Made by a program: the position numbers and the translations under genes
Part shown: piece after piece, positions 9,747-20,616 of the stretch
Layout of the letters: every line of letters begins with the position of its first letter
Numbering within the stretch: position 1 is the stretch's first letter
Notes under the pieces: model-generated
What the model was told of the DNA's origin: nothing
Databases searched by the model: none
What the model saw: the letters and a program-made list of their open reading frames with translations, nothing else
Assembly: GCA_021030905.1 (NCBI GenBank)
Contig: JAGFMI010000001.1
Span: forward strand, 1,860,001 to 1,924,000
Source of the DNA: Pyrenula massariospora
Lineage: Eukaryota > Ascomycota > Eurotiomycetes > Pyrenulales > Pyrenulaceae
Direction: 5' to 3'
DNA: 64,000 nucleotides

Positions 9747-12248
9747 TTTGAACGGTACTTTCGGGTTGACAACTGTCCTCACAATTTCGAGACCAGAACA
9801 CGGCCTTTGGGAAGCAGAAGCTGTGGGTCGTGGATCATATTCAGCGTTCGGAATTGTGGGTCTCAAGGAGGACAGGAGCGCTAGATCTTTGCCGCAGTGA
9901 TCTAAGTTAGCATGGCTTGAGTTTTATCTGGTTGACGTTCATGTAGACGGCGAGGATAGCCACCTTGCGTCCATGCTATGCTCGAGCGAGAGTAGCTTGG
10001 CTTACCTAGCTAGGTATAATTCCAAACGCGGAGTGTGTCTCCAGGTGCTCGTGGTGAAGTGGATTCGACCTCATGAATGTGCAATCCCTGGCCTTCCATG
10101 CCTGGACCTGCAGGTATGTTGCGGGATGATAACGGTAGTCGCTCCCATTGCTCTCCCGTTCGGGCTGGCCACCTGGCGTCATTTTAGGTCTTCCGCTCTC
10201 GTCAAGTGTAACCCTGCCCTGTCTACTATGGTATAAGAAAGGTACATCCCTACAACAGGTAAGTGATCAGCCCCTGCACTGTGGCAGGGCTGTTCCTCAG
10301 CTTCGGCTTCTCAACCGCTCCCCTGTACCTAGACAGGGTCAATCAACGCATCACTCTAGGTCAAACAAGTATGTTCTACCCAGTTTTGACATATTGCTCG
10401 GCTTGCGTACGGGCCACATCTTCAGGTTCGCGTGACACAGCGCTGATTCGAAGCCACAAATCATGCATATTGAAGTACATGGCTAACCAACCCAAAACAT
10501 TCGACCTTCAGACCCAACGGTGTCTTCAAATAATTCCAAATGGGACTATTGCTGCATCGCGCGATCACGGCGCACGCCTTTCTTCAAAAGGCCGATACCC
10601 TTACTACAGAACCCTTAAAGTCTTTCCTCCCAGGCATCCTTACCGTGCGCCAAGTAAGCATCCCCGAAGCCCCTGCGATACGTGCTCCTCCCCACCTATG
10701 AATCCTCCAGACGTCATACTGTGCAATCACCGGCGCCGTTGCCGAGCCTTGACCATTGCAGGCATTTTCCCCCTTCTGCAACAAACGTCCGTTTTCCCCC
10801 ATGCACGCTCTGAACACTAGGCAGACGCACTGTCACTGAAAGTGAAGGTAGGCTTGAGCGTCGCTGTAGGCTCCTTGCGAGGTGGAAATATTATCGCTTA
10901 ATAAAGGCATTTCGAAAAAGCAAGAACGAAGGAGATTGACAACAACATATACGCTATGCCCTCGGCATATTTAATTTTCGATCAAATCTTCAAGCCTCTT
11001 TAGATAGAGTCAAATTGACTTGCCTCCCGGCAAGCTCTGAAGGATCCTAGAGCGTGTTCTGCTCTGTAATGGGGAAGAAGGAAGCAATCCTCTCGGGGAA
11101 ACCTTGGGATATTGAACGTTAGACCCCGACGCAACGCGGGCGAGCTGTGCCGTCGATAAGGAAGGAAGGAATCGACAAGAGCCAGGAGAAAAAGCAAACA
11201 GAGCTTTAAAATTAGGAAATCCGAAGAACCGAGGCTCGACGTCTCCACTTATTCTGTGCGAGTGCTGGTGCCGCTGCTGGCGTTATGCAGCACCGCATTG
11301 AGTAGCGTAGGTGACAGGTAAGTACACCGCATGTAACTTTGAGAGAGGCATGCGGATAGAATTCGTGTCACCACCCTCCAGCTAGGAAGTGAAACGGAGG
11401 GTGGCCACGACTACTGTACCCCAGCCTCGGATAGGCACTGGTTGTACAACCAACCTCGGGAGAGCAGCAGAAGAAGAGACATAGCCGGTAATCTTTTCCG
11501 CAATCATTCCTTCGTAAAAACGGCACAGGATAACCTAGTACACTGCGCCACTGACGTCAGAGCCCGAATGCGATCCCGCATGATGTGGTGGATCCTTTAT
11601 GTGACATGTCCACCGGTAGGCTACTCTGGGAGCTGAAATATGTCCCGGTGGTGATGTGATTTGAGGGAGTGACAGGTTCGGATAGATAAGAAAGAAAGCC
11701 GGCAATCGGCAGGGCCGGACCGCTGTGGGGCACAGACCAGCTTGTCTACTAACTAGTACCTTATCTGATCATTTCATCCGATCAACGACCTGTCAGTCCA
11801 CTGTTGACGTGTTTGTATCCTTGTCACATAGCGGCCCGAGCAGAAAACTCAAAATTTCTCATGCATGCACGGCTCGGGGACGATCGTGGTGCCGCCAAGA
11901 AGGGAAGGGAGGCTAGGGTAGAGGAGGGTATGGAAAGTTCGATCGATTGAATGCTTGATTGCGTGCGAGGAAGACTCGGGAGCGCGGTACAACATACCCA
12001 GCATCTGGCTGGCTGGTAGTTAGGGTGCTACCATGGATTTTCTGGTTTACTGTAGTGCAGAATAAGCAATTACTAGAGCCCGTTCGTCGCGACCCACTAC
12101 ACGCCAGGTCTCCGGCCCCTTTCTTCGGCACAGACGCATCTATTGGCGAGTATGATACGGTATGCACTAGTTCCAGTCGGTGCACAACAGGAGGCAGCCT
12201 CAAGAAGAGGACACTCTATATCCAGGTTCGGAACAAAAACAGCAAACT
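9747..12248. other. 2.5-kb gene-poor region
   Basis: Several open frames of 60-185 codons occur, the longest at 10263-10820 on the plus strand, but none shows domain features, consistent splice signals or plausible composition, and I do not support any of them. A perfect 14-bp palindrome, TACCTAGCTAGGTA, lies at 10004-10017. No tRNA or other RNA gene was seen. Confidence 0.45.
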
Positions 12249-13943
12249 CTACTCTACGCCGTTAAGCAGCAGACCCTCAGGCTGCGTGACATTCAGTCTC
12301 TCGTAGACCTCGTCTAGCTCGTCCTTGTACGCGTCGGCAGTCGGCTTGCGCAAAACGGAGCCTTTATCCGCGCGCACCATCGGCCGGTCTGGGCGCGTAA
12401 ATAGGATCATGCGGTGGTCGATGCGCGCGTACTCGGGGGATTGGGCGTTCGCCTGCTCGACCAGGGGCCATAGATCGTGAAGGAGGGCGGCATGGTCTCC
12501 TTCGTGGCCGGCTTCATTGGCGTCCTTGAGCGGAGTCGGTTCGATCAGAAGTATATTCCGGGGTCTCTGGTGGCCGCAGACGAGAGCGGCACGGACGCGC
12601 GGGTGGGTCTGTAGCAGCCCTTCCATAGCGGTTGGATTGAATTTTTGGCCGTGGGACGCAATGATCAGGTCGTCGGTACGGCCCTCGTAGAGCCAGAGCC
12701 CCTCCTTGTTGGGGTGTTTGGAGTAGAGATCCCGCGGCGCATAGGTCTCGAGGTCGGGGAACGTCGCGAACACCCCCTGGAAGCCTCGCAGCTTCTCCTG
12801 CCGGACGAAGAGGAACTCGTACGAGCCGGCGCCGACGTCACGGAGCTCACAGCCCATGAAGGGGCTAAAGCGGACGTACTCCCAGTCCTCTGGCTCCGTC
12901 GATTCGAGCGCGTAAAAGCCGGTCTCTGTCGCACCAAAGGAAACGAAGAGATGGGTGTAGTTCTTAATTATGTCTCCTACAGCTCGTGGGAGCGGCGCTC
13001 CGCCGAATGTCAAGTACCGCAGGTGGCGGATATTCTCCAAGTATTCGGGATTTTTAGCCAGCTCTACCAAAACATATGGAGGCAGGAAACTGCCGTCCAC
13101 CGCTCCCGAAGCGTGTAGGGTGTTGACCACGTCCGCGGTGACCGGGTAGGTGGGCGAGAAAACAACCGTAGTGTTGGAATATATAGCATAGGCCATGAAG
13201 CACATGCCCGCACTGTGGAAGATGGGAAGGCCGAGAAGGATTCTTGAGCGCTCGGTCTGCGCTAGATTCACGGCACGACCCCCCAGCTCGGGCAGTTGCA
13301 GCCAGAGATCTTGGTGCGAGACGGTGCCGTGCCTCAAGAGAACTGGTTTTGGCAGGCCAGTTGAGCCTGAAGTGTGCAAGCAGAGAAACGGCTCGTTCAG
13401 CGCCTGTTCAAAGTTCTTTTCATACGGATAGGTCTCAACGTCCGGGACATCCAGCAGCTCCTCAAGGCCAAGGATTGTGAGCGTCTGCATCTCCCACTGG
13501 GAGAGTATCTCATCTGCTCGGGCAAATTTCTCAGCGGGAGTGAGCAGCGTTCGACACTCCAATGCTTTTAAAAGCGCCAGATGTGCTTCGAGGGTTAGAC
13601 GAGTCATGCTCAGGAATAGCTACTTCCAGGATCAGCTTGGAGCGAGAAAACTCATTGAGTAGGCCAGACGTACTTTATGCCCGGTCTTTACGGCTGCCAG
13701 TGCAAGAATGAAGAGTCGCAGGTCTTGCGGACCCAGGTAGAAGAGCGTTTTGAAATCATTGCTGCTCCCCAATGTGTCCTTTATGAGCCAAGCGCATCTA
13801 TTGACTGCTCGTGCGAACTCTTTGAACGTTACGTCACGATAGCCATTGCCACCGGTGATGGGGTGAGAAACAAGTATGCGTCCTGGATCGGTTGCAGCGA
13901 TCTCATCTACGAGAGTAGGGAGAAGTCTTTGACCGCGTTTCAT
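12249..13943 (-). CDS. Stand-alone adenylation-domain enzyme (NRPS-like)
   Basis: Two exons, 13943-13674 and 13619-12249, with a 54-bp intron (gtacgt...gtag) give about 546 aa. It activates a carboxylic or amino acid as its AMP ester. Core motifs are the phosphate loop HTSGSTGLPKP near residues 172-182, FGATETG at about 318-324, YEGRTDD at about 401-407 and a C-terminal lysine motif DKGSVLRK near 509-516. The opening region (VTFKEFARAVNRCAWLI) is typical of NRPS-like reductases and synthetases. In those enzymes a carrier (T) domain and a reductase or thioesterase follow; here the protein stops about 25 residues after the lysine motif and no carrier motif appears in the next few hundred bases. 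It may be a free acyl-AMP ligase, hand its product to a partner in trans, or be a truncated NRPS-like gene. Tyrosinase and dehydrogenase genes lie next to it. Confidence 0.88.
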
Positions 13944-15645
13944 TGTTGAAGCAGTTACGCAATTGTCGCCGGCAATGACCTCTTAATTGTGAGGCACCAA
14001 GGTACTTTCCAGTTGTTTCTGCCCTTAGATCGATAAAAAAATTCGCAAATCATGGCCGGCGAGAGGTGTTCCGCCATGGAGTTTAGCGACAAATCCGACA
14101 GGTTAGGAGCGGCACAACCGTGGACGAGGCTGGGTATCACAAGGCGTGACACAAGGTCACCTGTCGGACTTGAGAGCAAAGGCGAGCGCCAGTATATCCT
14201 CGTCTCTGTCGTCGCCATTTCTGGCGCCTTTGGTATTGGAGGCGGACAGAGATATTTACAAGCATTTGATGACTGTGCAGCTCATACTGCAAGTAAATGC
14301 CTTCAGTGCTTATTATAGCATTAATGCTGGTATAGAGACAGTCTGTGGCGGGGAAAGGCGGGAAGGAGCCGGTAAGGTGCATGATACAAAGCGTAGCATC
14401 TATTGTAAGGTAAGAGGTAAGAGACTAACCACCTCAGTACAGCCGCAGCTTATCGCCGAGTCTGATATTAAAGCCCCTGATTTCTAGGCTGATCAGCGGA
14501 GTTTAGCGCCCTTTTAAGCGGCACGTAGTGAACCTCTTCAATCCTAGCACTAAGCCAGTTCAGGCCTAGGACGATTCCTCCCGGAACGACACAGCGACAT
14601 CAACGTCAGGATAGGCGATATGCACGCTTTAGACCTCCAAGACCTACCTCTCCAGACCATTTCGGAGCATATTTGACCTGGCTTTAACCACCGTCAGGAG
14701 AGTCCAGGAGCTAAGCTTATCCGCAGAGTCCTGCACGCGTTCATGCTCCCCGGTCATCAATTCCTTGTATCTTTAAAGGAGGTCTGCTGCGTCTGGCCCC
14801 ACATCTACACGATGCCTACCAATCGCACCAGCTCCCTAACTTAGTGATTTAAATGCTCTCAGTCTCGACATCATGACACCGGGATGATTGGGCTGAACAG
14901 AAGACTGCCGGGTTGAAGCTACGGCCCACATTGATCTCCGGCATTCTTCAATTCAAGGCCGCTTGCTGTCCGCGCCAGCACTGTCGCACAGCATGCATCA
15001 CACAAATCCTTCCTAGCACGTTCTTCCACAAAAACACATTATCACGAAGATCCGGGATCATCGTCATCTGCCGGATACAGAATCCACACGAAAATTGCTG
15101 TGGTCAAAGCCATGCCCAATGCCGTACTGGTTGCCGACGAATTGATTGCTCGACCAGGCGAAATGCGCCATGGCCGTGCCACATTGAGGATGAAAGCTCC
15201 TGCTCATTCTCAGTGTCTTTTTTAGACAGCTCTGACAGCTGACCGTTGCTTCTCGCCCAAGTTCATGCGGGACTCTGGTGATACAATTCAATCGACATAT
15301 GCCGTGCACTCTAAGTTCTGCTCGACATCTTGATGCTCTATATGCAGAGCGGGACGTTCGAAGGCCGTATTGCAGGAAATCCTGTACGAAGAGACCAATG
15401 ACGCAGCCTATCTTGCCAGCCCATGACATCGACTTGCAGGAAAGAGGCAGTAGCGGCTTCAAGAGGGACATGCAGGGGTCAAGCTTGATAGAAGGCCCTC
15501 TCTTCAGTGTGCGATGACGCTGAGATAAATTGATAGTAGTAAGTTCGTTCGTGAAGCATATATAGTGGCCGAAATTCCCTTGTTTAGCATTCTTCTCAAA
15601 CTATCATCCAATATTCCTGCGCTCAAAAATCACAGCTTTGAAAGC
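13944..15645. other. Divergent intergenic region
   Basis: About 1.7 kb between the divergent adenylation-enzyme and tyrosinase genes. It would hold both promoters. A minus-strand open frame at 15064-15471 has no recognisable domain and starts close to the tyrosinase promoter; I do not support it as a gene. Confidence 0.45.
15559..15564 (+). promoter_or_regulatory. TATA-like box of tyrosinase gene
   Basis: TATATA lies 87 bp before the ATG at 15646, a usual distance in filamentous fungi. It also argues against starting the protein at the GTG further upstream. Confidence 0.4.
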
Positions 15646-16938
15646 ATGCTTTCTCTATTCAAGAGTAAACCCCGCTATGTTGTCGTTAATGACGACGAGA
15701 AGGCTGAGCTTAAGCTTGGGGGTGAGGAAGATGCCTGCCCACAGTATCTGACTTTGCGTATGGGCTTCTGCTCTGCACTCACTGTTGCCGCTCTGCTGCT
15801 CTCCTCGGTTGCCTCGACCTGGGTCCTTTTCTTTTTCAACATCGCCCAGCACCAGGCTGGATCTTCCGCTCCTGCTCCTACTGCTATTGTGACCGTAGCC
15901 CCTGCCAGCACTGCCTGGGTCTGTCAGAACCCAACCACCCGCCGAGAGTGGCGTACCCTTAGCGATACTGAACGCGAGGAGTACGTCGAGGCTGTCAACT
16001 GCCTGGCGACCAAACCGTCCAAGTTACGCAATACTGGCACGCTGTACGACGACTTTCCATGGGTACATAAACATCTCTCTGGCAAGAGTATGTTGCCCTC
16101 CATGTTCTGTTCTTGTGTAAGCCTTAACTGACAAAGACCGTTGCCAGCCCACAAGTCCGCAGTATTCTTGCCATGGCACCGGCAATTCATTTTCCTCTAC
16201 GAGAAAGCGCTCAAAGAGGAATGCGGTTTCGACGGCGAGCTCCCGTATGTTTCCTCTTCTTGTCTTTCTCTTCTCCCTCTCTTCGTGTCTTATTCTGCTT
16301 TACTCCAAGGTTCAAGAACGTCTACTGATTGCATCTGTGTCAGCTACTGGGACTGGTCACTTGACTCTGCTAATTTCCATGGCTCGCCGGTCTGGTCGAC
16401 GACCGGCGGTTTGGGCGGCAACGGTAACCGAGAAGGCCCTGCTGGTGTTGGCGAAGGTCGCTGCGTCACCGAAGGACCATTTGCCAACCTGACAGACCTT
16501 CTATACTTTGATGGCGACGAACAGCCGCACTGCCTGTCTCGTGGCTTTGCCACAGACGAAGAGCTATCGGAGCTGGGTGAGCTGATAGCTCCCGCCGCGA
16601 TCAACGAGCTCATGACCCGCGGTGAGGGGTACGACAAATTCGAAGCGGAACTCGAGCATCGTGCCCATAAATTCTTGTCTCACAGTGTTCGGGGCGATCT
16701 CTCCCGCTTCACTGGGCCCAACGACCCTATCTTCTGGCTCCACCATACAAACCTCGATCGCCTGTGGGCCGAGTGGCAGGCCCACAGCGGTATCTGGAGC
16801 TATGGTGGCCGTCGCAACGGCGAGTCCGACGCACCCGCCTCTCTGGGCGACCTTATGGAATTTGCAAGCCTGAGCCGCGCGATGCCGGTTGAGGCGGTCA
16901 TGGAGACGGCTGGCTCTCAGTACTGCTATAGGTACTAG
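15646..16938 (+). CDS. Membrane-anchored tyrosinase (type 3 copper enzyme)
   Basis: Three exons, 15646-16087, 16148-16244 and 16344-16938, give about 377 aa. The joins restore SGKTHKSAVFLPWHR and ELPYWDW. A cytoplasmic leader of about 40 residues is followed by one transmembrane helix (TVAALLLSSVASTWVLFFF), so the enzyme is a type II membrane protein. Copper A histidines are in VHKHL, THKSA and LPWHR. Copper B histidines are in EHRAHKFLSH and DPIFWLHHTNLDRLW. Between the first two copper B histidines the spacing is H-x4-H, where most tyrosinases have H-x3-H, and the usual GG after it reads RG. The protein is short and lacks the C-terminal lid of melanin tyrosinases. Small tyrosinases of this kind oxidise phenolic groups in peptide or polyketide pathways, such as UstQ of ustiloxin. 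Its substrate here is unknown. Confidence 0.88.
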
Positions 16939-17553
16939 GCCGACGAGATTAGCTCAACTTATTGAGCTTCTACGTGGGAATCATTGCGAGGCTGGAAAAT
17001 CCCAGTGCTGAGTGGCGCGCGAGACAAGGGCAAGGAGTAGTGTTTAGGCAAAGAACCCCGTGCTGGTCCGATCGGTATTATTGGGGCATGGAGACTCAGG
17101 GGATGCCATATCAATTCTTACTTTTGTATACTCAGCAATCTCATTGAATGACCTGTTGAGAGGTTCTGGGATGAATAGGCGAGTGGGAACGCACGAAGCG
17201 TTCAGGGCTTTCATTTGAAACCGAACTACTATTCTTTGACGGTGTGGTCTGTTACTCAAGCTTGCCTCTTGAGCGTTGATTTCTGGCCTTCGAGTTTGGC
17301 GAGTTAGTAGCAAATCGAAGGTTTATCATATCCGTATGCAATGAATTCATTTAAAGATGACATTCGTAAAATGGAAGAAAACAATGTGTAGCTAATTGGG
17401 GCCCACAAACGTAAAGAGTTAGAATGTGAAGAAGGATAAAAAAGATTCTTCGAAATAGTCTTCTTGATATGAGGCTCAAAGATAGATCTATGAAATCTGT
17501 GTTTGTCTTCAACCACGTGATTTACAGCGAGAATGAGCGACCAAAGCATTCAT
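16939..17553. other. Convergent intergenic region, nothing seen
   Basis: About 0.6 kb between the convergent tyrosinase and dehydrogenase genes. It presumably holds both 3' ends. No gene or repeat was found. Confidence 0.5.
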
Positions 17554-18607
17554 TCACGTTTTCTCGAAATCGGTACTCCTCGCTATATCCTGGACAGCCG
17601 CAAAATTCTCTTTGAGGCTTTCTAATTTGTCAGCCCACCACTGAAGCGCATCCGAACCTAGGACCAGTCTCAGAGCTTTGCCTTGCAGAGCGCCTGCCAT
17701 GCCTGTCCCATCCACGATCTCCACCGTCCTCTGCGCCAGCTTCTCCGGGTCGCCAGGCTGCAAGGAGGTGTCGTTGGCGGCGGCTTCTACGAAGTCGAAC
17801 CAACCTTTCATCTTCTCCTTGTTGTGTTCGGACAGCCCTCCCGCGGGGAATATGCTCGCTTTCGCTATGTTTGTTCGAAAGACACCGGGTTCAAGGATCA
17901 CAACACGAACGCCAGACCCTTCGAGCTCGCGGGCAAGTCCTTCTGAGAACCCTTCGAGAGCGAACTTGGCGGCACAGTACATGGAGCACTCGCCGATGGC
18001 CGTGAAACCGAAAATTGAGGATACGTTCACAATTGTTCCCTTGCCACGGGACCGCATGGAGGAGAGGACGCCTTTGGTCACCCTGGTGGATCCCCAGAAT
18101 GTGGCCTCGAGCTGCTCCTGCATCTCATCTTCGCTAAAGCCACAAAGGTCAGCGTTGTTAACGAGTGTTAAATTAGCTGATAGCAGATGTTGAATAACAG
18201 AACAGGATGAGGAAGTAAGAATGGAGAGAGAAGTGTGATCGGCAATTGCTGGCTGAAAACACAATCGCGGAAGACACTTGGTAGAACAAAGTATTCGATG
18301 TCCGTGCTTACTTCAGATCCTCGACGGGCCCTTGAAGAGAAACACCTGCATTATTGACTACCACGTCCACGGCTCCTTCTTCCTCCACGAGCTTCGCCAC
18401 AACCTGCTGAGTATCTCGCTTGGTAACATCTAGTTGCATCCACTTGCCACCAAGTTTCTCCACCTCTGGGTGGTCCTTTGCTGCCTTTTGGGGATTCCGT
18501 GCTGATGCAATGACTTTGTGGCCGGCTTTGAGAGCTGCAATACTGATTGCCAGACCCAAACCGGCGGAGCTCCCGGTGACTAACCAGGTTTCCTGAGCAG
18601 TAGGCAT
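17554..18607 (-). CDS. Classical short-chain dehydrogenase/reductase
   Basis: Two exons, 18607-18312 and 18133-17554, with a 178-bp intron (gtaagc...tttag) give about 291 aa. The join reads VEDLNEDEMQEQ. It is an NAD(P)H-dependent oxidoreductase with the cofactor motif TGSSAGLG at residues 11-18, NNAG at about 85-88, catalytic Ser138 and the Tyr151-x3-Lys155 pair in SMYCAAK. The PG motif (LEPGVFRTNI) follows as expected. The ARNP run after strand 2 suggests NADP(H) preference. It is soluble and full length. Its neighbours, the tyrosinase and the stand-alone adenylation enzyme, suggest a shared pathway, but many such genes act alone. The intron is longer than others in the window; an additional small exon is possible but not needed for the frame. 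Confidence 0.9.
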
Positions 18608-19267
18608 GTTGAAATAAGAAGCTTATGAAGTTTGGACATCATGGGCACCGAGGGCGGCGATGACGGCGATTCCGTATTTATATTGATGTCTATGTCGGAA
18701 GTGGCTTGGGAGACTTGGCTTCGAACCTGCCCCTCCATCTACTCGGATAGATATGGCTTACATGAGATACACTAGTAGATTGAGATCCGCAGCCTGGGAC
18801 GTATTACTTGGCTCTGGATTGGAATCGGCGTGAGCTCTCAAGGCTTCTAGGCACGGCACGGCAGAAGTTGTGGCGGAATGAGCCCCACCAAAATATTCGG
18901 CCACGCTTCATGCTGCCCTGAATTACGTGCAATGGAGCGAGCCTATTAAGTCTCGGGACGAAGGGAGGTCTTCTAATTTAGCTGCTATACGTAAATTCTT
19001 AAAGAAACTTGTTGGAAGTAGATCGCCCCTAAAAATAGTTCCGGTCAGGTGTTTCAGGTTTCGATTTCACCCCTTTGGCTACTCACCCCTAGCCCGGCTA
19101 ATAATCGGGAAATCCGGTGCTACGACTTCTGTCAATGTTGGTCGACTCTTAGGATTCAGCTTCTCTGTCACATTTTCCCCTGCGCATCGCAGAACAGCGC
19201 CGAAGATTGCTGTCGATCTCTGCGAACGCCTTCCCTGTCATCTCAGCTCCCTCCGCTCTTGAACACC
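18608..19267. other. Divergent promoter region
   Basis: About 0.66 kb between the dehydrogenase and the small membrane-protein gene, which are divergent. No gene or repeat was seen. This is also the border between the accessory genes on the left and conserved core genes on the right. Confidence 0.45.
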
Positions 19268-19763
19268 ATGTCCAAAACATCCTCCCTTGTCCCTCTCATA
19301 ATCCTATTCGTCTTCCTTGGAGTCGCCTCATTCATTGGTTATATTGCCTATCAAATCGCAAACGATGTCAACAGCCAAACCCGCCAGAAAATGGAAAAGC
19401 GGAACATATCTTTCAGCAAGGACGGCCTTAAAGTTGGAGTCAAGGAGAAGAACACTGAACAATACGCTGATGAGACCCAATCGTACGGCCCTACTCTCCA
19501 CCCCGAACCCTCTCCATTCTTGCAACGGCTAACACGTCTTCGCCTCCAGTATGTTGATGAAAGTCTGGAACGCATCTAGTTGGCCGGCCTACAAATCCAA
19601 GCTCGGCTGGGGCCAGGAGAAGAGCAATGATCGTCATCGACATCACACTCCAAGTAGCTCAAGGAAAGCAACCCCGGCAAGCACCCCTGGGGTTGATAGC
19701 GAGAAAAGAAGGCCCTTTAGTGCTCGGTCATCGTCTAGCCAGCAGAAGGTGACAAAGTCATGA
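19268..19763 (+). CDS. Small single-pass membrane protein, unknown function
   Basis: Two exons, 19268-19482 and 19550-19763, with a 67-bp intron (gtacgg...ctccag, branch CTAAC) give about 142 aa. The join reads DETQSMLMKVWN. An N-terminal hydrophobic helix (LVPLIILFVFLGVASFIGYI) is followed by a charged segment with KEKRN-like composition, the run FSKDGLKVGVKE, then KVWNASSWPAYKSKLGW and a basic, Ser-rich tail. The order of these blocks looks conserved in type rather than random, and I believe similar short proteins occur in other ascomycetes, but I cannot name a function. The hydrophobic N-terminus may be a membrane anchor rather than a cleaved signal. Confidence 0.75.
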
Positions 19764-20616
19764 ATCGAATACTACGGATGGGATTGGGAAGGGAGGATCC
19801 TGGCGCGAAAGAGAATATCAAGTTACAAACGTCCATTATAAATATTTACCCGGATGGATTCACCGGGGATGGGTATATGGTCACGATCAATGAAATTTAT
19901 CCAATCTATCCTGGTGACATGACCGGGAATCCTGATAGCCGTTGAATTTTAGGTAGAACCGTGTATCAAATATACATATTATGAAACAAGTGGTGAGACT
20001 ACACAATATATTTGTAATCATCTCAAGGAAGTAGAAATGATCATGATATGGGTGGCAGTAAGCTTCAACTTGGATGGAAGCTATGACTTGCTAAAAATGA
20101 TATCGAGCTTAGTCGCACTATGAAAACCTTCCTCCAGCATAGCATACGGGAGTCCGGCTTGATAGGTCATGTATGTACCTTAGACCACATTGTAGAGGTA
20201 CACCTTTTTGTACCGAGGACCGGATTGAATGAAATCTGCCCGGTCAAAGCTCACTAAAGCCCCAAGAGCTAGGGGAGGGAAAATTCGAGCGAGGTCATAG
20301 TAGAAACAGAGGTTGTCTGAAGTCCCGGAGCACTAGGGTTCAGAAACAAAATTGGTGGAAAGCTTACATCAAGTTGCGACCTCGCAGATAAAGAATCTTT
20401 GCGGACTTTGTAGTAAGGTATCTGAAGCAGTGCAGAACGCGGAGAGCTGTTGTGGGTCCGTGCCAAGATTTCCTCACTAGCGGCGCCGCACTTTTTCCTC
20501 CGCTCGACGTACGCCATTTAAGCTCATCACAATCTCAATTCCAGCAGATTGGTTGGTACTTATTTCTTTGAAAAGACCTGCAACATTGTCTACGTATTTT
20601 GCGGGGTTCGTGCGGT
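19764..20616. other. Intergenic region before NOP56
   Basis: About 0.85 kb with no supported gene. It should contain the 3' end of the small membrane-protein gene and the NOP56 promoter. Confidence 0.45.

Noticed and set aside
10263-10820. 185-codon open frame as a gene
   Set aside because: No domain, low-complexity composition, no upstream promoter hints and no convincing splice signals; probably a chance frame.
15064-15471. 135-codon minus-strand open frame as a gene
   Set aside because: No recognisable domain and it overlaps the likely tyrosinase promoter region.
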